64,000 nt of DNA. Source: an uncultured Pseudomonas sp. GTDB taxonomy: Bacteria; Pseudomonadota; Gammaproteobacteria; Pseudomonadales; Pseudomonadaceae. The stretch covers positions 11,073 through 75,072 of the forward strand of contig CALTWF010000013.1 of the NCBI GenBank assembly GCA_943912755.1, read 5' to 3'. Under the pieces are notes generated by a model, which was given only the letters and a program-made list of their open reading frames with translations, ran no database searches and was not told the DNA's origin. This document shows positions 35,470-45,711 of this stretch, piece after piece (position 1 is the first letter of the stretch; each line of letters starts with the position of its first letter). The translations under genes were made by a program, and so were the position numbers.

Positions 35470-36884
35470 CAGAACTGGAAGTACAGGAAGGGCACGGCAT
35501 CACGGCTGGCGATCAACGAGAACGCCAGGAGGAAACCGGCCACGGGCCAGAGGGCAGCCACCAGCGTGTACAGCGGGCTGTGACCGAAACGTCGTTCGAG
35601 GCGCGCCTGGTACAGCGGCGCGATGATGCAGAAGACGCCCAGCGCTGCCGCCAGGGCGTGGACCGGGCGGACCGTGGCGGACAGGGCTTCACCGAGGGCG
35701 AAGCCGTGCAGGCCGAACTGCCCGGCGTACATGGCCACGGCCGTGGCGAAGTCCGGCGCGCGGAACAGGGTCCAGGCCAGGCACACGAACAGCAGCGTCA
35801 GGGTATGCGACAGCACCCTGGGAATCGCCGGCAGGCTGGAGCGGCTCCAGGCCCGGTCGATGCACAGCGCCACCCCATGGGCCGAGCCCCAGAGCAGGTA
35901 GTTCCAACTGTCGCCGCCGTGCCACAGGCCGGCGATGGCCATGGTCAGGAACAGGTTGCGGTAGGTGTTCCAGGTGCCGAAGCGGTTGCCGCCCAGGGCG
36001 ATGTACAGGTAGTCGCGCAGCCAACTGGACAGCGACAGGTGCCAGCGTCGCCAGAAGTCCTGGATGCTGCTGGCCAGGTACGGGCGGTTGAAGTTTTCCG
36101 GGAAGTGGAAGCCGAGCATCAGGCCCAGGCCGATGGCCATGGCGCTGTAGCCGGCGAAGTCGAAGAACAGTTGCAGCGAATAGGCCAGGCAGCCCAGCCA
36201 GGCGTCGAGGAACGACGGGTTGTCCAGATGGAAGGCCACGTCCACCAGCGGCGACAGGGTGTCGGCCACCAGCACCTTCATGCACAGGCCGACCATGAAG
36301 CGCCGCGCGCCGAGGGAGAAGTTCTGCCAGTTGAAGTAGCGCAGGTTCAGCTCACGGCGTACCCAGTCATAACGAATGATCGGGCCGGCGATGGAGTGGC
36401 CGAACATCGAGATGTAGGTGGCGAAGTTGAGCAGGCTGCGCTCCACCGGCACAGTGTGGCGATGCACGTCCACCAGGTAGGAGATCGCCTGCAGGACGAT
36501 GAACGACAGCCCCGCCGGCAAGGCCACGCGCTGCCACTCCATGGGCAGGTAGCCGTAATGGCTGATCAGCTCGTTGTAGCTGGCGGCGAGGATGTTGGCG
36601 TACTTGTACCAGCACAGCACCAGGGTGTTGAACACGATCAGCGCCACCAGCAGGCGCACCCGCCCGCGCCCGTCTTCGCGGCTGCGATCCACCGCCAGGC
36701 CGCCGGCCCAGGCGATCACCGTGAGCACCACGTGCAGCAGCAGGAACAGCGGGCTCAACCAGCCATAGAACAACCAGCTGCCGAGCAGCAGCACGAGGTT
36801 GCGCCCGCGGTCCGGGCTGAGCGCGTAGACCAGCATGAACAGCGGCAGGAACAGGGTGAGGAATTCGAGTGAGGCGAAGACCAT
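35469..36884 (-). CDS. wssH: membrane-bound O-acyltransferase WssH (AlgI-like MBOAT)
   Basis: This 471-residue polytopic protein of the MBOAT family has the invariant histidine in GLWHGG (His322) and the upstream FWRRWHLSLS (His282). It resembles AlgI and would move acetyl groups across the inner membrane for cellulose acetylation with WssF, WssG and WssI. It starts 18 bases after wssG. Confidence 0.93.
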   Translation of the reverse strand: MVFASLEFLTLFLPLFMLVYALSPDRGRNLVLLLGSWLFYGWLSPLFLLLHVVLTVIAWAGGLAVDRSREDGRGRVRLLVALIVFNTLVLCWYKYANILAASYNELISHYGYLPMEWQRVALPAGLSFIVLQAISYLVDVHRHTVPVERSLLNFATYISMFGHSIAGPIIRYDWVRRELNLRYFNWQNFSLGARRFMVGLCMKVLVADTLSPLVDVAFHLDNPSFLDAWLGCLAYSLQLFFDFAGYSAMAIGLGLMLGFHFPENFNRPYLASSIQDFWRRWHLSLSSWLRDYLYIALGGNRFGTWNTYRNLFLTMAIAGLWHGGDSWNYLLWGSAHGVALCIDRAWSRSSLPAIPRVLSHTLTLLFVCLAWTLFRAPDFATAVAMYAGQFGLHGFALGEALSATVRPVHALAAALGVFCIIAPLYQARLERRFGHSPLYTLVAALWPVAGFLLAFSLIASRDAVPFLYFQF

Positions 36885-36902
36885 GGTGCGGCGGACGTCC
36901 TG

Positions 36903-37565
36903 TCAGTTGGCCAGTGTGTCGGTGGCGCCCAGCAAGTGCGGGCCCTTGGCGCTTGGCAGGAGCATCACGCTGTAGCGCTCGCCGGCCTTGAGCTCGCCCA
37001 GGTCCAGCGGTTCGCCGACCGGGGCACCGGCGCAGGCCAGCTGCACCGAGAGCTTCACCGGGTTGATCGAGCGGCGCTGCACGCTGCCATCGGCGGCATC
37101 CTTGAACAGCTCGGCGTTGCGCCCGGCAGGGCGCAGGCTGGCGCCCTGGCAGGCCGGGTCGAGGCTGACGAAGGCCAGCGAGGCCTTGAGCGCGTTGAAG
37201 TCGTCCGGCTGCTCGCGCACCACGCGCTGGCTGATCTTGCCGCCGTCATCGAAGGCGAACACCGTGGCGAACTCGCCTGGCGCCACTTGCAGGTCCAGCG
37301 CCGAAGTCTGCCCGGCGCGGCTCAGGGTGCCCTTGATCGCCTTGTTGGCCGGCACCGGCAGGTAGTCGGAAACCTTCTTCGCATCGTCCAGGTCGAGGCT
37401 GGCCTTGGAGCCGCTGGCGGCCATCTTCAGCGCGCCCGGGGCGACATTGACGAAACGCAGGAACGCCGAGTCCTCGCTCGGGCCGGTGGGGTAGAGCGCG
37501 ACCTCGGCGCTGGCAGCGGCGGCCGCCAGGGCCAGGGGCAGGGCGAGCAGGGTACGCGCGATCAT
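36903..37565 (-). CDS. wssG: cellulose acetylation accessory protein WssG (AlgF-like)
   Basis: This 220-residue exported protein has a signal peptide (MIARTLLALPLALAAAAASA) and the AlgF fold seen as ALYPTGPSEDSAFLRFVN and repeated beta-rich segments. AlgF-like proteins shuttle or present acetyl groups in the periplasm. The ATG at 37565 overlaps the wssF stop by 4 bases. A much longer upstream reading of the same frame is rejected because it runs antisense-like through wssF. Confidence 0.9.
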   Translation of the reverse strand: MIARTLLALPLALAAAAASAEVALYPTGPSEDSAFLRFVNVAPGALKMAASGSKASLDLDDAKKVSDYLPVPANKAIKGTLSRAGQTSALDLQVAPGEFATVFAFDDGGKISQRVVREQPDDFNALKASLAFVSLDPACQGASLRPAGRNAELFKDAADGSVQRRSINPVKLSVQLACAGAPVGEPLDLGELKAGERYSVMLLPSAKGPHLLGATDTLAN

Positions 37566-38221
37566 TTCTTCGCCCCTTGCACGGCCGGGGTTTTCAGCAG
37601 GGCATCGGTGATCGCCTTGCTCCAGCTGGCGTAGCCCATGGCGGTGAAGTGCTGGCCGTCGATGGTCGCCCACTGGCCCTGCTTGGCGAAACTCAGCGAG
37701 TCGATGTAGTCGCAGGGCGCGACGTTGGCGGCGAGGAACTTCGAGGTCATCTCGACGCGGGCGTAGGTCTTGCCGTACTTGCCGCCTTCGGTGCCCCAGC
37801 CCGGGCCGACCCACACGCATTTGGCGCCGGTTTCCTTGATCGCCTTGGTCAGTTGCGTGGTCTGCTGCCAGATCCAGGTCTTGGGGAAGGCCGGCTTGGT
37901 GTAGTCGGCCATGGTGTCGCCCATCACGACCACGATCAGGTCGGCCTTGTCGGCGGCCACCAGCTGGCCCACCGGCTGGGTGCTGGCCTTGTTGCCCAGC
38001 ACCACCGCCTTGTCCTTGTTGCGCCGTTCGGCACCGCCGCATTCGCCGGGCACCACCTTGGTCCAGTCGCCGGCCTTGGAGCCGCACACGCCGAGGGTGT
38101 GAACCTGCGCGCCCTGTTGCACCAGGTTGTCGTGCAGGCTCTTGATCAGGTAGTCCGGCGTGGCCAGGTGGCTGTCGCCGATCATCAGGATGGTCAGGCC
38201 AGCGAGTAGGGAAGCAGCCAT
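37562..38221 (-). CDS. wssF: SGNH-hydrolase-fold protein WssF
   Basis: This 219-residue protein has an N-terminal hydrophobic signal or anchor and the SGNH blocks GDSH (15-18) and DGQHF (188-192), suggesting an acetyl-esterase or acetyltransferase-type active site. In SBW25, wssF belongs to the acetylation part of the cellulose operon, and its exact role is unclear. An AGGAG ribosome-binding site lies 10 bases before the ATG. It follows the bcsC-type gene by 18 bases. Confidence 0.87.
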   Translation of the reverse strand: MAASLLAGLTILMIGDSHLATPDYLIKSLHDNLVQQGAQVHTLGVCGSKAGDWTKVVPGECGGAERRNKDKAVVLGNKASTQPVGQLVAADKADLIVVVMGDTMADYTKPAFPKTWIWQQTTQLTKAIKETGAKCVWVGPGWGTEGGKYGKTYARVEMTSKFLAANVAPCDYIDSLSFAKQGQWATIDGQHFTAMGYASWSKAITDALLKTPAVQGAKK

Positions 38222-38239
38222 GTCATGGTCTCCTTTGAC

Positions 38240-41200
38240 TTAATTCGAATAGGGGGAACGGTACGGATTGACCGGCAGCGGCATAGCCCCGCCGGCGTCG
38301 TCGAACAGGTAGCGCAGGTACAGGCCGCCGGTGTACTGGCGATAGTCGCGGGCGTTGTCCATGCCCAGGGCGCCGCCGAGGAAGAAGCCGTCGCCGAGGC
38401 GGACTTCGCCGCTGGCGCCCAGCGAGTAGCCGATGCCGGTCTTGCTCTGCGCTGCATAGCGGGTGTTGAGCACGCGACCGTCGGTAGCGTTGGCGGCATA
38501 GGTCGCCGCCAGGCTTTCCAGCGCGGACTGGGCACCTTTGTCGCGGTAGTACGGGGCACCGTCCTGGTCGATGTACTGCACGCCCACGGAGCTTTGCACC
38601 TGGTAGCTCCAGTTGGCGCCGCGCTGCGCCCAGCTGAACGGTACGCCCAGGGAGAAGAAGCTCTGCGGGCTGAAGTAACCGCCATGGCCGTAGGTGTAGA
38701 AACTCTGGTTGTCGTCGTAGTGCTGGGCGGACAGGCTCAGTCCGCCGGTCAGGCGCGCGTCCTCGTTGCTGAACAGGTACCAGTAGATACCGCTGCCCAG
38801 TTCGACCCGCTCGTTGCTCTCGACATTCTTGCCGTCCAGGCTGGCCCAGCCGGCGTAGAGGTAGGTGCCGTAGCGCTGGTTGTCGAAACTGATCTGGCCA
38901 CGCAGGCCGCTGGCGGTGACGCCGCCCCATTCGACGCCGGTACGCGCATCCTTGGCCCCGGCAAAGGACAGCAGGCTGTCCACCACGGCACGCCGCGACA
39001 GGTTAAGGTTGTAACGGAAGTTGCTGTTCTCGGCGAATGGCCGGTCGAGGCTGATACCGCCGACCAGGCTGGTTTCACGGAAGCCCAGCGGAGTGCTGCC
39101 CAGATCGCCCTTGAGGCCCAGCGACGGTTTTTCATAGGCCACGGCCAGCCCGACGCCACGGTCTTTCTGCTTGCCGATGCCATCGCTCATCAGCGCATCG
39201 GCATCGCTGAGCTGTTCGGCCAGCGGCTCGGCCAGCAGCAACTCGCCCTGCGCGGCGTTGAAGCCGCCGAACCGCGCATTGCTGGAGGCCGCCTCATGCA
39301 CGCTGCCGGCATTCAGCGACACCGGTGTCACCCGCACCGCCATGCGGTCATCGCCCACCGGGAAGCTGATCTCGAACGGTGTTTCCACGTCGGTAATCTT
39401 GCTCAGCCCCGACTCGCCATTGTTGCCGCGAATGGTCAGGCCCTGCTTGATCTGCGGGCTGCGCGATTCACGCAGGCTATCCAGCTCGCTTTCGATGGCG
39501 GCACGCGGGTCCGGATTGACCACTGCCCGTTCCGGTTCGTCCACCACCGGCCGTGCGCTGCGGCGCAGGCCCGGCTCGTCGTCGCGGCTGGCGAGCAGCA
39601 GCGGTTCGTCGAAGCGCTCGCTGTCGCGTTCTTCGCTGCCATTGGCGCGGCGCTTGCCTTGCAGGCGTGCCGGCTCGGGAATCTCGTTCAGCGCCATGTC
39701 GCCCAGGCGCGAGGCCGTGCGCTGGCCGGGCTGGCCGACGAAGGGGTTGGCGGCGATGGCGCGGCCGAACGGGTTGTCGACGAATTCTTCCTTCGGCGCC
39801 TGCAGGGCCAGGGCCTGGGCATACAGCGATTCGGCCTTGGCCAGCTTGCCGCGGCTGCGGTACCAGGCCGCCGCGGTGGTCAGCACCTGGGGGTTTTCCG
39901 GGGCCAGTTGCAGGCCGCGCTCGATGGCGCTTTCGGCCTTGGCCGTCTGGCCGTTCTGCTGGTAGGCCAGGGCCGCGCCCATCTGCACATCGGCGTTGTC
40001 CGCCTGGTTGGCGAGCAAGGGCTGGTAGAGCTCGACGGCTTTCTGCGGGTTGCGGTTGTCCAGGTACATGCGCGCCAGCGACGACACCGCCTGGGCGTCC
40101 TCCGGGCGCTGGGCCAGGGCCGGGGCGAGGGTGTCGTAGGCCGCCACCAGGTCGCCTTTCTCGCGCAGCAGGTCGGCCTGGCGCACGGTGTACTGGAACA
40201 GCAGGTCGTCGTAGCTGCGCTGTTCGGCCACGCCCAGCGGCATGCCGCGCAACTCGCGCAGGATCTGGCTGACCTGGAGATCGTCGCCGGCCTTGAGCAG
40301 GGCACCCGCGTAGGCGATGCGCAGCGCCGGGGTCGGCTTGCTGCTCTGGGCGATGGCATTGCGCAGCAGGCCGACGGCGCGGTCGGTATAGCCGATATCG
40401 ATATAGGCGCCGGCCAGTGCCGCATACAGCTCCGGGCTGCCGCTGACGCCGCCTTCGGCGCGTTGCAGCAGGTTCATCGCCTGGCTGCGCTTGCCTTGTT
40501 TGGCCAGCGTCGAGGCCTGCACGGCGAGCTGGCGCAGCTGCACTTCGTCGGCCAGGCTGCGCATGGCCGCAGTGCGTTCACCGGCGGCAATCCGTGCCAG
40601 CAGTTGCCCGGCTTTCTGCCATTGCTGCTGGCGGCTGGCGAACAGTGCGCCGGCATACAGGGCGTCGGCGTTGTCCGGGTTGGCCTGGACCAGCTCGTCC
40701 ATGGTCTGCCGCGCCTTGTTGGCGGCGTTGCCCTTGACGTACAGCTCGGCCAGGTCGGAGCGCGTCCATGGGTTGTGCGGGTCGTCACGCACCGCATCTT
40801 CCAGGGCTCTTTGTGCGCCGGCCAGGTCGCCACGGCGCTCGGCCTCCTTGGCCTGGCCAACGGCGATGGCCGCGCGCAGCTTGCTCAGGTCGCCCAGGCG
40901 CTGGCGCTGGGCATCGCCGAGGTTGTCGATGAGCCGTTGCGCTTCTGTCAGCTTGCCGCTTTGCGCGAGCACGCCGACCAGGCCGGTGAGGCCGTCGGGA
41001 TGCCCGGGGTCCAGGCTCAGGGCCCGGCGATAGGTGGTTTCGGCCCGTTCGAACTGGCCTTCGCCAGCCTGCAGGGCGGCGAGGTTGAGGTGGCCCTGGA
41101 CTTCCCGCGGGTTGCTGGCGATGGCCTGTTGCAGCAGTTCGCGGGCCTTGTCCGGGTCGCCGCCGTCGCGGGCCGAGGCGGCCTGGTCGAGCAGGGTCCA

Positions 41201-42241
41201 GTAGCGGTTGGATTGCAGGGCGGCCTGCCAACGGCTGCCGCCACCGTGCTTGATGGCCTGGCGCAGCAGCGCGTCGGCATCGGCCAGGCGTTGCTGGCGC
41301 TGGCGCACCAGGCCCAGGCCGCCGAGGGCGTCGGCATCCTGCGGGGCTTCGCGCAGGCGCGCCTGGAAGGCCTGTTCGGCGCTGTCCAGGTCTTCGCCCT
41401 CAAGGGCCTTGAAGCCACGGGCGAGCAGAGGGTTCTGCTGGTACGAGGACTGCGCCTGGCGTTGGCCGCTGCGCATCTGCTCGCGGATTTCCTCGTCGTC
41501 CGGGTAGACCTTGAGGTATTCCTCGAACAGGGCCATGTCGGACTTGCTGCCGCCGAGCCAGGACAGGCCCTGGCGCCAGGCTTCCACGGCCTGGCTGCCG
41601 ATCACCGGGTCGTCGCGGAACGAGGCCAGCCGGCGCAGGCCATCGGCGCGGGTGCCTTCGTTGCTCAGCAGCAGCTTGGCCAGCGCCAGCTTGGCCCGGC
41701 GGTTGTCGCCGGCCTGGCGGGTCAGGCGCTCCAGGCCCTGGCGGGCTTCCTGCTCGCCGCCCTTGGTGTAGCCGAGGGTGCCGTAGAACTCCAGGGCCAG
41801 GTCACCTTGCGGCTCGTTGCCGTCGAACAGCTCGCGATAGCTTTGCACCGCCTTTTCCGGCTCGCCGGACTCGACCTCGACCCGCGCCTGGTTCAGGCGC
41901 TCGCCGTTGGCATCGCCGTGCAGGCGGATTTCCTGGTCGAGCAGCAGGGTCAGGCGGTCGCCGGGGTGGGCGCTGTTGAGTTGTTCCAGGTAGCGCTTGG
42001 CGCCGTCCGGGCGGTCGCTGTCCAGCTCGATCAGGCCGAGGCTGTAGATCGCGTCGGCCTGCTGCGGGTCGATCAGCAGCAGCTTGCGCCAGGCTTCCGA
42101 GGCCCGCGCCTTGTCCTTGCGTGCCTGCCAGTACTGGCCCTGTTCGAGCAGGGCCTTGCCGTTGGCGTTGAGTTCGGCGTGGGCGCTGGTGCAGGACAGT
42201 GCGGCAAGCAGACCGACGACTAGAGTTTGACGCGGGCGCAT
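38240..42241 (-). CDS. wssE: cellulose synthase outer-membrane subunit WssE/BcsC
   Basis: This 1333-residue protein has a signal peptide (ending SAHA), about 900 residues of tetratricopeptide repeats (for example KALLEQGQYWQARK, AEQAFQARLREAP, AQDADALGGLGL), then a C-terminal BcsC beta-barrel domain of about 330 residues. It forms the scaffold and outer-membrane pore through which the glucan leaves. The ATG at 42241 has GGGAG upstream and overlaps the bcsZ-type gene by 22 bases. An alternative TTG four codons earlier is less likely. Confidence 0.94.
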   Translation of the reverse strand: MRPRQTLVVGLLAALSCTSAHAELNANGKALLEQGQYWQARKDKARASEAWRKLLLIDPQQADAIYSLGLIELDSDRPDGAKRYLEQLNSAHPGDRLTLLLDQEIRLHGDANGERLNQARVEVESGEPEKAVQSYRELFDGNEPQGDLALEFYGTLGYTKGGEQEARQGLERLTRQAGDNRRAKLALAKLLLSNEGTRADGLRRLASFRDDPVIGSQAVEAWRQGLSWLGGSKSDMALFEEYLKVYPDDEEIREQMRSGQRQAQSSYQQNPLLARGFKALEGEDLDSAEQAFQARLREAPQDADALGGLGLVRQRQQRLADADALLRQAIKHGGGSRWQAALQSNRYWTLLDQAASARDGGDPDKARELLQQAIASNPREVQGHLNLAALQAGEGQFERAETTYRRALSLDPGHPDGLTGLVGVLAQSGKLTEAQRLIDNLGDAQRQRLGDLSKLRAAIAVGQAKEAERRGDLAGAQRALEDAVRDDPHNPWTRSDLAELYVKGNAANKARQTMDELVQANPDNADALYAGALFASRQQQWQKAGQLLARIAAGERTAAMRSLADEVQLRQLAVQASTLAKQGKRSQAMNLLQRAEGGVSGSPELYAALAGAYIDIGYTDRAVGLLRNAIAQSSKPTPALRIAYAGALLKAGDDLQVSQILRELRGMPLGVAEQRSYDDLLFQYTVRQADLLREKGDLVAAYDTLAPALAQRPEDAQAVSSLARMYLDNRNPQKAVELYQPLLANQADNADVQMGAALAYQQNGQTAKAESAIERGLQLAPENPQVLTTAAAWYRSRGKLAKAESLYAQALALQAPKEEFVDNPFGRAIAANPFVGQPGQRTASRLGDMALNEIPEPARLQGKRRANGSEERDSERFDEPLLLASRDDEPGLRRSARPVVDEPERAVVNPDPRAAIESELDSLRESRSPQIKQGLTIRGNNGESGLSKITDVETPFEISFPVGDDRMAVRVTPVSLNAGSVHEAASSNARFGGFNAAQGELLLAEPLAEQLSDADALMSDGIGKQKDRGVGLAVAYEKPSLGLKGDLGSTPLGFRETSLVGGISLDRPFAENSNFRYNLNLSRRAVVDSLLSFAGAKDARTGVEWGGVTASGLRGQISFDNQRYGTYLYAGWASLDGKNVESNERVELGSGIYWYLFSNEDARLTGGLSLSAQHYDDNQSFYTYGHGGYFSPQSFFSLGVPFSWAQRGANWSYQVQSSVGVQYIDQDGAPYYRDKGAQSALESLAATYAANATDGRVLNTRYAAQSKTGIGYSLGASGEVRLGDGFFLGGALGMDNARDYRQYTGGLYLRYLFDDAGGAMPLPVNPYRSPYSN

Positions 42242-43413
42242 GAAGTCTCCCAAAGAGGTTGCAGCTTCCCGTCGGCGAGGAAGCGGTAGTGCTCATCCAT
42301 GTAGCCAAGGGCGAACAGGCTGAGGACCACGCTGTAATAGGGGGGTTGGTGGGTTTGCACGGCCTCGGGCGTCAGGCTCTGCGCCAGCTCGGTGTCGACC
42401 CGGGCGCGCTGCTGCTGCACCAGCCAGGGTTGCTGGCGGGCCTTGAGGTAGGGCAGCAGGGCGGCGGAAAAGCCGAAGTTGCCGGCGTTGCTGGTGGTGC
42501 CGCTGTGCACCTGGACCTTTTCCGGCGGGGTGCCCTGGGTCGCCACCACCCGCGACATGCCGTCGAGGCTGTCGAGGATCGGCTTGGCCAGCGGGTCGCT
42601 GTTGGGCGTGAGGCCGGCCCAGAGGTAGGTGCGGATGGCGTCGTAGCTGCCCAGTTCGCCCTTCATCGGGTCGACGATGAACAGGCCCGAGCCCGGCCCG
42701 GTCCCGCGATAGCCGACCCAGTCGGCGACGAAACCATGTTTGGCGGCGCGTTGCATCAGGCTGCCGGTGCTGCGGGCGATTTCGTTCCACGGCCCCTGCG
42801 GGTCGACCCCGGCCAGGCGGCGCAGGACCGGCACCGGCAGATAGCTCGGGTTGAGGTGCCAGAGATGATCGGGCTGGGCGAAGCCGAACGGGCCGGGCAG
42901 CAGCATCTTGCCCAGGCCGGGCAGGTCGGCCACTTCCCTGGCCTTGATATTGGCCAGCAGCAGGTTGGCGTCCTTGGTATAGGCATCGTCCTGCCACAGC
43001 CGTGCGGCCTCGCTGAGGGCGTAGACGAACCACAGGTCGGCATCGGAAGCGGAGTTGCTGTCGAGCAGGCGCCACTGGCCCTTGTCGTCCTTGCCCCACC
43101 ACCAGCCGGGCAGGTTGCTGGCGATATCGCTGCCGGCCAGGTTGTTGCGCGCCCAGGCCCAGAGCTTGTCGAAGGCGGCGCGGTCGTTGGCCACCAGGGC
43201 GAAGAACATGCCGTAGGACTGGCCCTCGGAGGAGCTGTGCAACTGCGGCGTGCTGGCATCCAGCACCCGGCCATCGGGCTGGATGAAATGCTCGGTGAAG
43301 CTATGCCACAGCGGCCAGTCGCTCACGCCGCACTGTTCGCGGGCCTGGCTGGCCGTGGGCAGCAGGCAGGCCGCGAGGGCAACGGCCAGCAGGGTTTTGC
43401 ATCGCGTCTTCAT
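42220..43413 (-). CDS. wssD: periplasmic endo-beta-1,4-glucanase WssD/BcsZ (GH8)
   Basis: This 397-residue exported glycoside hydrolase family 8 enzyme has a signal peptide ending SQA. The catalytic acid is in SSSEGQSYG (Glu63) and the base in GSYDAIRTYLW (Asp258). It trims or releases nascent cellulose and is needed for normal secretion in other bacteria. It starts 3 bases after the bcsB-type gene. Confidence 0.95.
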   Translation of the reverse strand: MKTRCKTLLAVALAACLLPTASQAREQCGVSDWPLWHSFTEHFIQPDGRVLDASTPQLHSSSEGQSYGMFFALVANDRAAFDKLWAWARNNLAGSDIASNLPGWWWGKDDKGQWRLLDSNSASDADLWFVYALSEAARLWQDDAYTKDANLLLANIKAREVADLPGLGKMLLPGPFGFAQPDHLWHLNPSYLPVPVLRRLAGVDPQGPWNEIARSTGSLMQRAAKHGFVADWVGYRGTGPGSGLFIVDPMKGELGSYDAIRTYLWAGLTPNSDPLAKPILDSLDGMSRVVATQGTPPEKVQVHSGTTSNAGNFGFSAALLPYLKARQQPWLVQQQRARVDTELAQSLTPEAVQTHQPPYYSVVLSLFALGYMDEHYRFLADGKLQPLWETSCARVKL

Positions 43414-43416
43414 GAC

Positions 43417-45711
43417 TTACTGATCCTTGAGTCGGCGCCGGGCGATGGCCCGCAGCGAGAAGTAGGCCGCGCTGCTGACCAGGGCGACACCGGCCACGGT
43501 CAGCACCAGCAGCAGCCACACATGGCGCGACAGTACCCACTGCAGGTACCTGAACGGGCCGAGTTGCCCGACGTAGTAGTCCTCTTCGGCCACCAGCGAC
43601 TGGATCTGCCGGCCCTTGATCACCGCCAGGCTGCCTTGCAGGGCCTGGGTGTAGTGTTCGCCACCGATCAGCGCGTCGGTTACCTCGCCGAGCCTGTCGG
43701 CCTGCGGGCTGGACAGCAGGACCACGCTGCGGCCTTTCTGCAGTGGTGATTCGAAGCCGCTGACATAGGAGTTGCCGTTGTCGCTGCTGAAGGTCAGCGC
43801 ACCACGCGCCTTGCGCAGGTTGGCCGCCGGGTCCGGGCTGATCCACTGGCGCAGGCGCAGCGGCAGGTCGGAGAACTCGACGTAGCGCCGGGATTCCTCG
43901 CTGCGGCTGGGCAGGTGATCGGCCCATTGCTTGAGCAGTGGCTGGTTCTGCCCGGAGGCCAGCACCAGCAGGTCCTTGTCGGCGAACTGCGCGACCTCGC
44001 CGGCCTGGCCAACCCTGACCGCCGTGGCCGGGTAGCCGGTGGAATCGCCGAAGCGCCCGAGCACGGTGAGGTAGGCATCCCAGTCGGCCGGGCCGGCGTT
44101 GTCCGGCAGGATCACTGCGGTCTGCGACAGGTCCGCCAGGCGGGTGAAGGGGAAGCCGCTGTCCTTGAACACGCCGAGGTTGGGCATCGCCATGAAGTGC
44201 TCGTAGCCGCTCAGGTCGAGGGTCGAGTCCGGGTCGATGGCACCGCGCATGTTGTCGATGATGATGTCGCCGCATTCACCTTGCTTGATGTAGTCGAACA
44301 TGAAGCGGAATTGCAGGCGCGACTGCAGCGCCACCGAGTCCAGCGGCAGCAGCACGCTGCTTTCGCGCACCAGGCTGTCGTCCTTCTTCAGCATGGCCAG
44401 CAGGCTGGCACCGGCGCCCAGGGTCTGGATCGACGGCAGGTTCATCGAGCGGATGAAGCTGTCGTTGAAGCTGACCATCAGCGACGAGTTGTTCGAGGTC
44501 TGTTGCGGTGTGTAGCGGTACTTGAGGTCGAGGCGGGCACCGTCCTCGCGCCAGTTGAACAGGTCCGGCGGCAGGCGCAGCGGCACGGTGATCATCGCCG
44601 GGGCGTAGCCGGAAACGTTCAGCTGGCGCGGCTCCAGCAGCTCGCCCAGGCGCACCGGGCGATCGCTGGGCAGCCAGTTGGGCGCGTCGTAGGGCTGGCG
44701 CGGCAGGATGTCCACGGCGTCGATCTTCACGCTCTGCCCGGACAGGCTGCGGCCGCCCAGCACCAGCGCGGTGGCGGCCTGCTTGATCTCGTCGCTGTTG
44801 CGCCCGGCGATGACCAGCAGCTTGCCGAAGCGGTCGTTGGGGTTGCTGACCAGCGACAGGGTCGGGCCTTCCACGGCCGGCAGGTCGAGTCCGGCCAGGT
44901 GGCTGGCCTCGTTGCTGTTGACCAGTATCACCGCGTTGCCGCTGGCCGGCAGGCTTTGCAGGCGGGTCGAGAAGCGCGCACCGCGGTAGCTGGCCAGCGC
45001 GCCCATCCACGACGACACCGCGCCGGCGGCCTCGAGGGTGGTGTTGTCCGGCGCCGTGGCGAACACCAGCGGCAGCGCCAGGGCGCGTCGGTCGCGGCGG
45101 TCGAACAGCGGCAGGGGCAGGCTGGCGAGGTCGTTGGGCAGTTCGACCTGGGATACCTGGATGCTCAGTTCGCTGCTGTTGCTGATCTTCGCCCACAGGT
45201 TGGTACTCAGCGGGTCCTGGCACTGCATGGTGGAATAACCGATCAGCTGCACGCTGAGACGGTTGAACTCGGTGATCAGGTAGGGCGGGATCTCCACCGT
45301 CTGCTTCTGCGGGGTGCCGGCGGTCTCCTTGGGCACCGGCAGGCTGGCGGCGACCTCATCGTTGACCAGGATGTTGATCTGCGACATGTCGCTGAGCAGC
45401 GCCGGCGAATAGCTGTATTGCAGGGTCAGCTGGGCCCCCGTCACCACCTCGTCGGCGCGCATGTCGAAGTTCACCGTGTCGGCCGACTCGATGCCCTTCA
45501 GGCTCATGGTGTAATCCTTGCCCAGCTCCTTGAAGGTCATGTGGTAGCCCGGCGACGTGCCTGCCGGGCTGACCGCCGCGTCGGGCGCCGCTACCGCGGC
45601 CACGGGCTCCTCGGCCTGGGCCGCAGCGGCCAGCAGCAGGGCGCAGGCGAGCAGGGCGCGGCGATGGCGCGGCAGGTGGGCGGTACGGGTGGTGGTGGCC
45701 TGGAAGGTCAT
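43417..45711 (-). CDS. wssC: cellulose synthase periplasmic subunit WssC/BcsB
   Basis: This 764-residue BcsB-family protein has an N-terminal signal (about 1-33), two pairs of carbohydrate-binding and flavodoxin-like domains, and one C-terminal membrane helix (about 727-755) that anchors it next to BcsA. It guides the growing glucan through the periplasm. Its start codon overlaps the bcsA-type stop by 4 bases. Confidence 0.95.
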   Translation of the reverse strand: MTFQATTTRTAHLPRHRRALLACALLLAAAAQAEEPVAAVAAPDAAVSPAGTSPGYHMTFKELGKDYTMSLKGIESADTVNFDMRADEVVTGAQLTLQYSYSPALLSDMSQINILVNDEVAASLPVPKETAGTPQKQTVEIPPYLITEFNRLSVQLIGYSTMQCQDPLSTNLWAKISNSSELSIQVSQVELPNDLASLPLPLFDRRDRRALALPLVFATAPDNTTLEAAGAVSSWMGALASYRGARFSTRLQSLPASGNAVILVNSNEASHLAGLDLPAVEGPTLSLVSNPNDRFGKLLVIAGRNSDEIKQAATALVLGGRSLSGQSVKIDAVDILPRQPYDAPNWLPSDRPVRLGELLEPRQLNVSGYAPAMITVPLRLPPDLFNWREDGARLDLKYRYTPQQTSNNSSLMVSFNDSFIRSMNLPSIQTLGAGASLLAMLKKDDSLVRESSVLLPLDSVALQSRLQFRFMFDYIKQGECGDIIIDNMRGAIDPDSTLDLSGYEHFMAMPNLGVFKDSGFPFTRLADLSQTAVILPDNAGPADWDAYLTVLGRFGDSTGYPATAVRVGQAGEVAQFADKDLLVLASGQNQPLLKQWADHLPSRSEESRRYVEFSDLPLRLRQWISPDPAANLRKARGALTFSSDNGNSYVSGFESPLQKGRSVVLLSSPQADRLGEVTDALIGGEHYTQALQGSLAVIKGRQIQSLVAEEDYYVGQLGPFRYLQWVLSRHVWLLLVLTVAGVALVSSAAYFSLRAIARRRLKDQ

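Noticed and set aside
36903..38087. A long 394-codon reading of the wssG frame
   Set aside because: The upstream half overlaps wssF in another frame and is low complexity; a proper signal peptide starts at 37565.
38225..42223. A 1332-codon plus-strand frame antisense to the cellulose export gene
   Set aside because: It mirrors the repetitive TPR coding sequence on the other strand and shows no family features of its own.
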